A DNA stretch of 15,468 nt from Candidatus Vogelbacteria bacterium (GCA_011049365.1 DSBD01000070.1:1-15468); one strand, 5' to 3'; positions 7,937-14,688 are shown, numbered from the stretch's first letter. The notes: generated by a model not told the origin, from the sequence alone. Program-made: numbers and translations.

Positions 7937-8356
7937 TTATTCTTTACTTTTCTCTTTCTTGGCACCATATAAGCTACGACCTTGTTTACGATTAACAACT
8001 CCGGCAGTATCCAAAACGCCCCTAACAATATGATAACGAACACCCGGCAAGTCTTTTACTCTTCCGCCTCGTAATAAAACAACACTATGTTCTTGAAGAT
8101 TATGACCAATACCGGGAATATAAGCTGTGACTTCCATCCCATTAGTCAAACGAACACGAGCAATCTTTCTTAAGGCCGAGTTTGGCTTTTTGGGTGTAGT
8201 TGTTTTAACCTGTAAACAAACACCTCTTTTAAAGGGTGAATGATAGGAAACAGTCTTATTCTTCAAAGAATCAAAACCGCGCGATAAGGCCACGGCGTTG
8301 GACTTTTTCTCAACTTTGCGACGACTTTTTTTAACCAATTGATTTATTGTTGGCAT
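7937..8356 (-). CDS. rpsL: 30S ribosomal protein uS12, with internal insertion
   Basis: uS12 sits in the decoding centre and controls accuracy. [13 protein letters not shown] (residues 52-64), [19 protein letters not shown] and [12 protein letters not shown] are all standard. The lysines whose substitution gives streptomycin resistance elsewhere are unchanged (TPKKPNS and GRVKDLPGV). Compared with E. coli, about 13 residues are inserted between residues 24 and 43 ([18 protein letters not shown]), so TPKK is at 54 rather than 41 and the total is 139. I believe similar insertions occur in other candidate-phyla bacteria, but cannot check. The gene opens the str block, 64 nt after the M50 peptidase gene, and has an 8-nt spacer to rpsG. 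Confidence 0.97.
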   Translation of the reverse strand: MPTINQLVKKSRRKVEKKSNAVALSRGFDSLKNKTVSYHSPFKRGVCLQVKTTTPKKPNSALRKIARVRLTNGMEVTAYIPGIGHNLQEHSVVLLRGGRVKDLPGVRYHIVRGVLDTAGVVNRKQGRSLYGAKKEKSKE

Positions 8357-8365
8357 ACGGGGCTT

Positions 8366-8394
8366 ACTTTAATATATTTCATCAAAAAAAGCAA
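8366..8394 (-). promoter_or_regulatory. Possible rpsL operon promoter
   Basis: In the 64-nt gap between the M50 gene and rpsL, TTGCTT (8389-8394), a 17-nt spacer and TAAAGT (8366-8371) form a sigma70-like pair. The start would fall within a few bases of the rpsL ATG, giving a nearly leaderless message, as seems to happen for recJ and the HIT gene. TATATT, overlapping at 8371-8376, is an alternative -10. The match is modest and the region is A/T-rich, so confidence is low. Confidence 0.35.
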
Positions 8395-8420
8395 ATATAT
8401 TTCTCCATTTTTAATTAAAG

Positions 8421-9044
8421 TTAGAAAATAAGGCCACCCAAAGCACTCGGTAATATAAAATTCAAAATCAGGCCGACCAAAACAAAAAAATAGTTGAAGA
8501 TAAAAAGGAAAAGGAAAATAAAAACCAAGAACCAATTTCTCTCCAGCCATTCAATTACATATTGATATCTCCAGGGGATTAAAGCTGCCAATATTTTGGA
8601 ACCATCCAAAGGAGGTAGGGGTATTAAATTAAACATTGCTAAAATAAGATTAATAGCCACGGCATAGACCACTAAACTAATAACCGCCAACGGTAAAATA
8701 TCAAGATATAGTAGAAAAGTAAAAAAAGCCACTAATGACAAATTAGCTAGAGGTCCGGCCAGAGCTACTAAAGCCGGGCCGAAGCGACCACCACGCAAAA
8801 GATAAGGATTAAAAGGCACCGGCTTAGCCCAACCAAAAATCAGATCACCCGGCAACATAATCAAAAGAAAAGGCACAATAATAGAACCTAAAGGGTCAAT
8901 ATGAACTAGAGGATTTAAAGTTAAACGACCCTGCAATTTAGCTGTTGGATCGCCTAAATATAAAGCCATATAACCATGAGCCAACTCATGCCAGATAACC
9001 GATAAAAGTAATATTAATAATAAAAAAATTAAAGATAAATCCAT
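8421..9044 (-). CDS. M50 (site-2 protease-type) membrane metallopeptidase
   Basis: This 207-residue, strongly hydrophobic protein has the zinc motif HELAHG (H19, E20, H23) in its first membrane segment. NLIPLPPLDG (139-148), with Asp147, provides the third zinc ligand as expected for the family. GPLANL at 97-102 is also typical. Four to six membrane segments are visible. There is no PDZ domain, so it resembles the short FtsX-free Rip/YwhC-like M50B peptidases rather than RseP. Enzymes of this type cut membrane-embedded substrates such as anti-sigma factors or signal-peptide remnants; the substrate here is unknown. The gene lies upstream of rpsL in the same direction and is divergent from rpmB, whose promoter begins at this gene's start codon. 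ATG 9044 is the first usable start. Confidence 0.9.
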   Translation of the reverse strand: MDLSLIFLLLILLLSVIWHELAHGYMALYLGDPTAKLQGRLTLNPLVHIDPLGSIIVPFLLIMLPGDLIFGWAKPVPFNPYLLRGGRFGPALVALAGPLANLSLVAFFTFLLYLDILPLAVISLVVYAVAINLILAMFNLIPLPPLDGSKILAALIPWRYQYVIEWLERNWFLVFIFLFLFIFNYFFVLVGLILNFILPSALGGLIF

Positions 9045-9045
9045 T

Positions 9046-9073
9046 TTGACTTGCCAAATAGAGTTTTTATGAT
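9046..9073 (+). promoter_or_regulatory. rpmB promoter
   Basis: TTGACT (9046-9051), a 16-nt spacer and TATGAT (9068-9073) form a good sigma70-like promoter on the plus strand. Transcription would start near 9080, giving a leader of about 34 A/T-rich nucleotides before the rpmB ATG. The -35 lies 2 bp from the divergent M50 start codon, so the M50 gene's own promoter must overlap this one. A -10-like TATCAT is present on the other strand. Confidence 0.6.
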
Positions 9074-9113
9074 AACATAAAATACTGATAAATTAAAATA
9101 ATTTAATCAATTT

Positions 9114-9308
9114 ATGAAAACTTGTTATTTATGTCAAAAAGGTAGTGTGGTAACCGGTGGGTACTCTAATAGAATTAGAGCTACCAAATATAATCCGACT
9201 GGCAAGAAAAGAAAGAAGCCTAATTTACAATGGGCCTTTTTAGAAGATGGCCAAAGAAAGCTTATTTGTTCTTCTTGCCATAAAAAAATGGCTCTTTCTA
9301 AAGACTAG
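9114..9308 (+). CDS. rpmB: 50S ribosomal protein bL28, zinc-binding form
   Basis: The 64-residue protein has the bL28 pattern: CYLCQKGSVVTGGYSNR at the N-terminus, a basic segment TGKKRKKPNLQWAF (the usual KRxFxPNLQ block) and a C-terminal KLICSSCHKKMAL. Four cysteines (C4, C7, C52, C55) form two CxxC pairs, so this is the zinc-binding C+ form. bL28 binds the 50S near the E site and is among the late assembly proteins. The gene stands alone on the plus strand with its own promoter, not next to rpmG as in many bacteria. Its TAG stop overlaps the stop of the convergent hydrolase gene. No Shine-Dalgarno sequence precedes ATG 9114. Confidence 0.9.
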   Translation: MKTCYLCQKGSVVTGGYSNRIRATKYNPTGKKRKKPNLQWAFLEDGQRKLICSSCHKKMALSKD

Positions 9309-10177
9309 AAATTACAATTATGACAAATAATTTCCCGGCCATCACTGGTCATTTTTATGCTACCCAACTCATAAGTACCTAACACTTGAGCTCCTACCCC
9401 CGATAGGATATCTAAAACTTCCTGATGAGGATGGTTATATCTATTATCCACTCCGGCCGAAATCACCGCCCAAGTAGGAGCAACGGTTTCAATAAATCCC
9501 GGCCAACTACCAGTTCTGGAGCCATGATGAGAAACTTTCAAAACATCAGTTTGTAAATTAGAACCATCTAAAATTACTGCCTCTCTTTCTGAACTATGAG
9601 TCGCATCACCGGTAAAGAGAAAAGAATTTTCTCCGTAAGAGAGACGGGCAATAAGAGAAGATTCATTTAAATCAGAAAAAATCCGACCACTCGGCGGATA
9701 GAGAATATCCAGATAAGCGCCCCGACCCAAAACTATTCGCGCCCCTCGGGATAGACGATGTATTGGCGTTCCTTTGGATTCTAAAGAATCAAGTAAGCAA
9801 CGATAAGCTATCGGTAAATCGGCAATTTCAACATCAGCTTCTATAAAAGCTAAAGGTGAATGATGGTTAATTAAATCTAAAAAACCACCATAATGGTCTA
9901 AATGAGGATGACTAACAATAAATAAATCAATATTTTTGGACAAAAACGGCAAAAAGGGGCTCAAAACTGAATTAATATTTTTATCTGCTCCGGCATCAAG
10001 AAGAATTTTATGACCGGCGGGTGATTTAATAAAAATAGCATCACCTTGACCAACATCTAAAAAAACAATCATTAAGTTTCTATTAGATGAATAATGAACA
10101 GTTGACCAAATTAAAACAAGGACAAAAAGACAAAAAATCAACCCTAACCATCTAATTTTAATTTTTTTATTTTTCAT
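9305..10177 (-). CDS. Membrane-anchored metallo-beta-lactamase hydrolase, ComEC C-terminal domain type
   Basis: From ATG 10177 this is 290 residues. A basic start and one membrane segment (about 10-27) act as an uncleaved anchor. Outside the membrane is a metallo-beta-lactamase fold: DVGQGDA (41-47), the metal motif HPHLDH (90-95), FTGDA (187-191), KVSHHGS (214-220) and NRYNHPH (245-251). This order, especially DVGQGDA and SHHGS, is that of the domain at the C-terminus of ComEC, thought to degrade one strand of incoming DNA. The separate comEC gene nearby lacks that domain, so the two probably act together. An in-frame TTG at 10183 would add two residues. A strong hairpin lies just before the start, and the stop overlaps that of rpmB. 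A general DNA- or RNA-hydrolase role is the alternative. Confidence 0.88.
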   Translation of the reverse strand: MKNKKIKIRWLGLIFCLFVLVLIWSTVHYSSNRNLMIVFLDVGQGDAIFIKSPAGHKILLDAGADKNINSVLSPFLPFLSKNIDLFIVSHPHLDHYGGFLDLINHHSPLAFIEADVEIADLPIAYRCLLDSLESKGTPIHRLSRGARIVLGRGAYLDILYPPSGRIFSDLNESSLIARLSYGENSFLFTGDATHSSEREAVILDGSNLQTDVLKVSHHGSRTGSWPGFIETVAPTWAVISAGVDNRYNHPHQEVLDILSGVGAQVLGTYELGSIKMTSDGREIICHNCNF

Positions 10178-10181
10178 TTTC

Positions 10182-10212
10182 AAAAACCGCCCTATCAGCT
10201 AGGGCGATTTTA
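10182..10212. terminator. Strong bidirectional terminator hairpin before the hydrolase start
   Basis: CGCCCTA (10188-10194) and TAGGGCG (10200-10206) form a perfect 7-bp stem around a 5-nt loop. On the minus strand AAAAT precedes it and GTTTTT follows. On the plus strand CAAAAAC precedes it and ATTTTAATT follows. It looks like an intrinsic terminator for the three small-protein genes, but it ends only 10 nt before the hydrolase ATG. Confidence 0.75.
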
Positions 10213-10238
10213 ATTGCTAAAAATTCAAAACCGCCCCT

Positions 10239-10430
10239 TTATTGCTGTTCAGCTAAAGCTTGGTTAATAAAAGCTACCACTTGTTCAGTTCGCCCTCGCA
10301 AAACAGCTATCCTGTGACTATTAGAATTATAGACCGAAAGCATATAATAGTAGAAAAATCCTTGGGCTAGAAAAATAACCACCAAGAAGGCGACTACAAT
10401 TCCTATGATACCTTTTTTATTTTTCATCAT
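10239..10430 (-). CDS. Small single-pass membrane protein, paralogue 1
   Basis: I do not recognise this 63-residue protein. It has a basic N-terminus (MMKNKK), one hydrophobic segment (about 8-29, GIIGIVVAFLVVIFLAQGFF) and a short polar tail ending VVAFINQALAEQQ, predicted helical. It aligns with the two neighbouring genes: the same Lys-hydrophobic-Gln-aromatic layout, an R-x-x-x-L turn and a V-x-F-[IL]-N-Q-A ending. By the positive-inside rule the tail should face outward. The gene is last of the three, 33 nt after paralogue 2, and is followed by a terminator and then the ComEC-type hydrolase. It has no lipobox or type IV prepilin cleavage site. The position suggests a part in DNA uptake or the cell envelope, but nothing proves it. 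ATG 10430 has no Shine-Dalgarno site. Confidence 0.75.
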   Translation of the reverse strand: MMKNKKGIIGIVVAFLVVIFLAQGFFYYYMLSVYNSNSHRIAVLRGRTEQVVAFINQALAEQQ

Positions 10431-10463
10431 AATATTTTAATAATTAATATTGTTAAATTTAAC

Positions 10464-10661
10464 TTATTGATTTACCTGAGCGGTGGCTTGATTCAAAAAA
10501 TCTACAATTTGACCAACAGAAGCATTAAGCACTTCCAAATCAATTCGGTTTTGAATTAAGGCCGGCCTTAATCTTTGAATAGCATAAGCTTGATAGAAAA
10601 AAATAGTAGCTATCACGCCAATGATTAAACCAATTATCAAATCTTTTTTTACTTGAGTCAT
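10464..10661 (-). CDS. Small single-pass membrane protein, paralogue 2
   Basis: The protein is 65 residues: MTQVKK, a hydrophobic segment (about 8-28, LIIGLIIGVIATIFFYQAYAI), then an outward-facing helical tail with RPALIQNRIDLEVLNASVG and the ending IVDFLNQATAQ. It is the closest of the set to paralogue 3, sharing the IGxxxGxxxTxFxxQxYxI pattern and ALIxxR. No known domain is apparent. The gene lies between its two paralogues with spacers of 29 and 33 nt and the same A/T-rich start context, so all three probably come from one transcript. The heptad-like spacing of hydrophobic residues in the tail would permit pairing with the neighbouring paralogues; that is speculative. Confidence 0.75.
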   Translation of the reverse strand: MTQVKKDLIIGLIIGVIATIFFYQAYAIQRLRPALIQNRIDLEVLNASVGQIVDFLNQATAQVNQ

Positions 10662-10690
10662 AGTTATTATAAATAATTAATCTTTTAAAA

Positions 10691-10951
10691 TTAGTCTTCT
10701 TGGTCAAAGAATAAATTGTTTTCTTCTTCCATGATTGGCATCATCTGGACATCCTGTTCAGTCGGTTGTCCCTCTTCGGGAGCTCGAGTTAAAAATTGCT
10801 CTACCTCCTCAACTGTCTGTTCTAAGTCAGCAATTACTCGTCGATGAGATATTAACCCTGCCTGAAAAGAATAGATGGTGTAAACTTGAAAAACAAAAGC
10901 TGTTAAAATAATACCTAGGGCAATTCCAACAATAAGATTGTTTTGTTTCAT
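10691..10951 (-). CDS. Small single-pass membrane protein, paralogue 3, with acidic tail
   Basis: This 86-residue protein is the longest of the three. The shared part runs from MKQNN through a membrane segment (about 6-27, LIVGIALGIILTAFVFQVYTI) and a helix HRRVIADLEQTVEEVEQFLTRA. About 28 extra residues follow, very acidic and with several Met and Gln, ending NNLFFDQED. I do not recognise the family. The gene is first of the three, 17 nt after the comEC stop, and an extended -10 promoter sits within the last codons of comEC. The acidic tail could bind a basic partner or metal, but that is a guess. The start at ATG 10951 is well placed relative to the comEC stop. Confidence 0.75.
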   Translation of the reverse strand: MKQNNLIVGIALGIILTAFVFQVYTIYSFQAGLISHRRVIADLEQTVEEVEQFLTRAPEEGQPTEQDVQMMPIMEEENNLFFDQED

Positions 10952-10968
10952 AAAAATAACAAATTAAC

Positions 10969-12519
10969 CTATAATTTTTTATTATAACACTTTTTTCCCT
11001 TTATTATAATTGTGGATAAGTTTAATCTTTTTCTAATAACCATAATCACTATGATTAAAAGTAATAGACTAGAAAAAATATTCCACTGAGAATTTTGATA
11101 ATTGGTTAGAAAATAAAAAAGATTAACTAACTGAACTACTACAGATAATAAAAAGTAACTGATAACAGCCGGTATAAAAGCTAGCCATTGTCCTAAAAAA
11201 TTAGGTGGAATGATGTAAATTAAACCGGTTAAAAAACCAAAAAAAATAATTAAAGGCGCCAAAGGAACAACCGCTATATTAGCCGGCCAGGACCAAATGC
11301 TTACCCCACCAAAAAATAATAAAAGAGCAGGGAAAATAATGCTATAAACTGCCAAAAAAGCCGCCGTGTTATCTTTAAAATTAAAATTATCAGGCAAAAA
11401 ATCTATTTTTCTTTTCCAAAAATCACCTAGCAAAACCAAACCCGTCGCCGCCAGAAAAGAAAGTTGAAAACCTCGGTCATAAAGAAGAGCTGGTGGAGAT
11501 AAAAAAGAAAGAAATAATAAAACTGCTAATAAAATATAGAAAGACTTTTTGGGTCGGCCAAAAATAAACAATATTCCAGCCAAAACAGCCATTAAGCCGG
11601 CCCGCCAAGCTGAAAATTTAAAACCGGTTAAAGCAATAAAAAGAAAAATAATTCCGGAAGTTGAGAGAAGACGAAAGGTTGGTTTGAGAAAATAAAATAA
11701 ACTAAATAAAGCCGTAGCAATTATTTGTAGATGATATCCAGAAACGACAAATAAATGAGCCAAGCCAACCTGCGAAGCAATTTGCCTATTCTTCTCAGGC
11801 AATCTATCCCCTGAACTCATTCCGGCAAAATAAGAATAATGTGGTTCCGGTAAATATCTTTTGGGGCCGGCTAACAAAGATTCTTTTAAAGAAGATAGCC
11901 AAGAACAATAATGCCAGGATTCTTGCTCACTTTTTTCAAAAGTGGCAAAAGAAATAGTATAAGCAATTTTTCGACCGGCTAAATATCTATCATAAGCAAA
12001 AAGTTTTCCTTGTTCATCAATAAAAGCTTGTGGTCTGGCTAATTTACCATTTATCTCCAAATATTGCCCGCAAGAAAAATCAACATTTTCACCCCTGGTG
12101 CTAACCAATACTTTAGCTTGAGAATTAGTTGGCTGAAAAACAAAGCGACAATAAAAATTTTGACATTCAGGAGAAGAAATTACCTGACCTGATAAAGAAA
12201 TTTTTTGCTCCAAAAAACCTTCTAAAAAAGAATCTCTAATTCCGGCCTCAAAAATAAAACCTCGACCCAAACCAATAGTAAAGAAAATTAAAAAGATAGC
12301 CAGCCAAAATATAAACCTATATTTAAGAAAAAAACCAATTAACCAAAACCCGACCAGCCAGACTAAAAACAAAACAATAATTAAAAAATTAAAAGAAAAA
12401 TAATAAAAAGCCAACAGGCCGGATAAAAAACCGACAACGACCAACGGAATAATATAAGGAAAAACAATTCGTCCGCCGTAAAAATATTTTTCATTTACCT
12501 GCTTCGTCCAGCGCTTCAT
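10969..12519 (-). CDS. comEC: ComEC/Rec2 DNA-uptake channel, membrane part only
   Basis: ComEC moves single-stranded DNA across the inner membrane during natural transformation. The 516-residue protein begins with several membrane segments (to about residue 90) and then a soluble OB-like region (about 104-200, with ISLSGQVISSPECQNFYC..), as in the DUF4131 domain. The Competence domain follows, with VGLAHLFVVSGYHLQII (251-267), a close match to the family's AHLLAISGLHVG. At least eight further membrane segments run to the C-terminus. Full-length ComEC is usually 700-800 residues with a C-terminal metallo-beta-lactamase domain. That domain is absent here but encoded 0.8 kb downstream. ATG 12519 lies 29 nt inside rnhA, and no later Met suits the start, so the two genes overlap and are probably translationally coupled. 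Confidence 0.92.
   Translation of the reverse strand: MKRWTKQVNEKYFYGGRIVFPYIIPLVVVGFLSGLLAFYYFSFNFLIIVLFLVWLVGFWLIGFFLKYRFIFWLAIFLIFFTIGLGRGFIFEAGIRDSFLEGFLEQKISLSGQVISSPECQNFYCRFVFQPTNSQAKVLVSTRGENVDFSCGQYLEINGKLARPQAFIDEQGKLFAYDRYLAGRKIAYTISFATFEKSEQESWHYCSWLSSLKESLLAGPKRYLPEPHYSYFAGMSSGDRLPEKNRQIASQVGLAHLFVVSGYHLQIIATALFSLFYFLKPTFRLLSTSGIIFLFIALTGFKFSAWRAGLMAVLAGILFIFGRPKKSFYILLAVLLFLSFLSPPALLYDRGFQLSFLAATGLVLLGDFWKRKIDFLPDNFNFKDNTAAFLAVYSIIFPALLLFFGGVSIWSWPANIAVVPLAPLIIFFGFLTGLIYIIPPNFLGQWLAFIPAVISYFLLSVVVQLVNLFYFLTNYQNSQWNIFSSLLLLIIVIMVIRKRLNLSTIIIKGKKCYNKKL
10981..10989 (-). promoter_or_regulatory. Extended -10 promoter for the small-protein genes
   Basis: On the minus strand TGTTATAAT gives a perfect TATAAT (10981-10986) with a TG one base upstream, at the end of comEC. 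No good -35 is visible 17 nt away. A start near 10974 would give a 23-nt leader to paralogue 3. The area is A/T-rich, so chance occurrence is possible. Confidence 0.4.
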
Positions 12520-12919
12520 TGACTAATTTATCAGCCAATTTATTTTCTTCTCTTCTAATATAACTGAAAGATAAATGGGGGAAATCTTTTACTCGCAAAT
12601 TCCAAATTTTCATAAACATCGGCCAAAGTCTTTCCTCTTTAATTTGATATTGACCATTTAATTGTTTAACCACTAATTCCGAATCCAATTTAAAATCAAA
12701 ATCTGTCTTTTGACATTTCTCTTTACCTAGTTTTCTTCGCGCCAATTCCAAACCCAAAAAAACCGCTTGATATTCCGCCTCATTATTTGTCGCTCGGCCA
12801 ATATATTTTTTGGCTTTGGCTAAAACTTTATCACTAAAATCAAAAAGCACCGCTCCGATCCCAGCCGGACCAGGATTACCACGCGCTCCGCCATCAGTTT
12901 TAATAATATATTTTTCCAT
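12491..12919 (-). CDS. rnhA: Ribonuclease HI family protein
   Basis: RNase HI cuts the RNA of RNA-DNA hybrids. The 142-residue protein begins MEKYIIKTDGGARGNPGPAG and carries all four catalytic acids: D9 in TDGGARGNPGP, E47 in TNNEAEY, D79 in KLDSELVV and D130 in ENKLADKLVN. There is no N-terminal hybrid-binding domain. The TDGGARGNPGPAG form and lack of the basic handle region resemble the short RnhA/YpdQ-type of Gram-positives and candidate phyla rather than E. coli RnhA. The gene follows recJ by 65 nt, across an inverted repeat, and overlaps comEC by 29 nt, so it belongs to a DNA-processing operon. It stops with TGA, which argues for the standard code. ATG 12919 fits the family start exactly. 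Confidence 0.92.
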   Translation of the reverse strand: MEKYIIKTDGGARGNPGPAGIGAVLFDFSDKVLAKAKKYIGRATNNEAEYQAVFLGLELARRKLGKEKCQKTDFDFKLDSELVVKQLNGQYQIKEERLWPMFMKIWNLRVKDFPHLSFSYIRREENKLADKLVNEALDEAGK

Positions 12920-12923
12920 TTAT

Positions 12924-12972
12924 CTTTGAATTACGGAACTACTCGCTAGGCAATCAGTTTCATAATTCAAAG
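12924..12972 (-). repeat. Inverted repeat in the recJ-rnhA spacer
   Basis: CTTTGAATTA (12924-12933) and TAATTCAAAG (12963-12972) are perfect 10-bp inverted repeats around 29 nt. Inside them GGAACT and AGTTTC can add six more pairs with one G-U. No T run follows on either strand, so it is not a typical terminator. The arm nearest rnhA ends 4 nt from its ATG, so the hairpin could affect translation initiation or protect the message. Confidence 0.55.
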
Positions 12973-12984
12973 TAATTATAACTC

Positions 12985-14679
12985 TTAATCAAGCAGGGGA
13001 CAAATATCCAATAACCTTAAGCGCAATTCACCACTAGACCGAAAAAAATTTTTCTCTAAATTGGCTAAAATATTGACCTTCTGACCAATTTTAAAAGATA
13101 ATTTATTACCAACGAAAAACTTAATCGCCTTAATTTGTTTATCTTTATCTTTTAAAACTATTTCCAAATGCTCTTGACCCGAACCAAAAAAACGAGAATC
13201 AACTATGGTTAAATTCCTAAATAAAAAAACTGGACGAGGATTAGCTTGACCAAAAGGAGCGCATCTGTCAACTTGTTTGTAAAAACTCTCGGAAATATCT
13301 TCCAAATTTAATTCTTCATCATAAGTTATTTCCGGTAGATAAAAATCTTTTTGGCAAACAGAATCATTTAATTGTTTATTTAAATCCTTCAATTTACCAA
13401 CCGGTAAAGAAAAACCGCCAGCCGAATAATGTCCACCTAAATCGGAGAAAAAGTTTAAACCTCCCGCTTCTTCCATTAAAGCTACTACATCTTCTTCGCC
13501 GGTTCCTCGACAAGAACCTTTTATCTCTCCAGCGCCATTTTCTGCCCAGATAAAGACCGGGCGATTATATTTTTCAACCAATTTGGAAGCCGCTAAACCT
13601 AAAACCCCGGGATTCCAGTCTTTATGACCAATAACTAAAACATCCGGTAATTCATCGGTCGAGAAAAAATTATCGGCAAAAGCCAACATCTCATCAACAA
13701 ATCCTCGGCGGTCTTTATTTAATTTTTCCAATTGACTACTTATCTGCCCGGCTTCACTTACCGAAGAAGTAGTCAGAAGTCTATAAGCCAACAAACCATG
13801 ACTTAAACGACTGGCCGCATTAAGACGTGGAGCAATTGAAAAACTAACATCTTCCGCTTGTAGAAAATTGATATTTAATCTTAAAGACTTAAACATTGCT
13901 TTTAGACCCGGTCTTTTGGTTTTAGCCAGAACCGTCAAACCAAAATAAGTCAAAATTCTGTTCTCATCTTTAAGAGGCACCATGTCACCAATAGTAGCAA
14001 TGGCCACTAAATCTAAGAGCCACTTCTCCCAACCTTCAACTAAGCCAAAATCTCGATGAGCTAAAACAGCTTGAACAAATTTAAAAGCCACCCCAGCACC
14101 AGCTAATTCTTTAAAAGGATATTTATCACCTTTTTGCCATGGGTCAATGATGTATTCTGTTGGTGGAAGCTCCTCGCCGGCTAAATGATGGTCAGTAATA
14201 ATAACATCTAAATCATTTTTTCGAGCCAAGCTGACAGCCTGATTAGACTTGATTCCACAATCAACGGTAATTAATAACTTAAAATCTTGTTTTAAAAAAT
14301 TAGCCATCTGTTCTTCATTTAAGCCATAAGATTCACTATAACGGTCAGGAATATAGACTTCATAATTACTGTAGCCAATTTTATCTAAAAAAGATGAGAT
14401 AATGGCTGCTCCCGGCACACCATCAGCATCATAATCGGCAAAGATAAGTATTTTCTCCTTATTATCTAATCCAGCCAAAAACCTTTTAACACTTTTTTTA
14501 ATATTTTTTAATAAAAGGTGGTCATAAAGCCCTCGGCTATAATCAGGATTAAGGAATTTTTCTATTTCCAGCTCATTACTAATACCCCGGTTAGCCAGTA
14601 TTCTCAACAAAATTTCCGGATATTTATCCCTCAGACTATTGTCTACATCAAAACTTATCGGTCGCCAATTGTTTTTCAT
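12985..14679 (-). CDS. recJ: Single-stranded-DNA exonuclease RecJ
   Basis: RecJ is a 5'-3' exonuclease acting on single-stranded DNA in recombination and mismatch repair. The 564-residue length is typical. DHH-family motifs are in order: ADYDADG (81-87), ITVDCG (137-142) and TDHH (162-165), then ATIGDMVPL. The DHHA1 part contains NPGVLGLAASKLVEKYNRP, GSCRGTG and the glycine-rich GGHYSAGGF. A C-terminal OB-like domain follows (about 450-564). The motif is DYDADG where many RecJ proteins have DFDADG, which should be neutral. The gene leads a minus-strand run with rnhA and comEC, consistent with processing DNA taken up from outside, and is divergent from the HIT gene. Its promoter places the transcript start only a few bases before ATG 14679. 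Confidence 0.96.
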   Translation of the reverse strand: MKNNWRPISFDVDNSLRDKYPEILLRILANRGISNELEIEKFLNPDYSRGLYDHLLLKNIKKSVKRFLAGLDNKEKILIFADYDADGVPGAAIISSFLDKIGYSNYEVYIPDRYSESYGLNEEQMANFLKQDFKLLITVDCGIKSNQAVSLARKNDLDVIITDHHLAGEELPPTEYIIDPWQKGDKYPFKELAGAGVAFKFVQAVLAHRDFGLVEGWEKWLLDLVAIATIGDMVPLKDENRILTYFGLTVLAKTKRPGLKAMFKSLRLNINFLQAEDVSFSIAPRLNAASRLSHGLLAYRLLTTSSVSEAGQISSQLEKLNKDRRGFVDEMLAFADNFFSTDELPDVLVIGHKDWNPGVLGLAASKLVEKYNRPVFIWAENGAGEIKGSCRGTGEEDVVALMEEAGGLNFFSDLGGHYSAGGFSLPVGKLKDLNKQLNDSVCQKDFYLPEITYDEELNLEDISESFYKQVDRCAPFGQANPRPVFLFRNLTIVDSRFFGSGQEHLEIVLKDKDKQIKAIKFFVGNKLSFKIGQKVNILANLEKNFFRSSGELRLRLLDICPLLD

Positions 14680-14688
14680 ATAGGAAAT

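Noticed and set aside
8344-8550. 68-codon minus-strand reading frame across the M50/rpsL junction
   Set aside because: It overlaps the C-terminal part of the clear M50 gene and the start of rpsL in another frame, has no recognisable features and is a shadow.
10178-10183. TTG start for the metallo-beta-lactamase hydrolase
   Set aside because: Two extra residues with no support; the ATG at 10177 is preferred.
10239-10951. The three small proteins as type IV pilins or competence pseudopilins
   Set aside because: No prepilin peptidase site (G/A before F/M with Glu at +5) is present. The hydrophobic segment is a plain signal anchor.
12491-12493. UGA recoded to glycine (as in some candidate phyla)
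   Set aside because: rnhA ends with TGA at the expected family length, and no gene needs an in-frame TGA to be read through.
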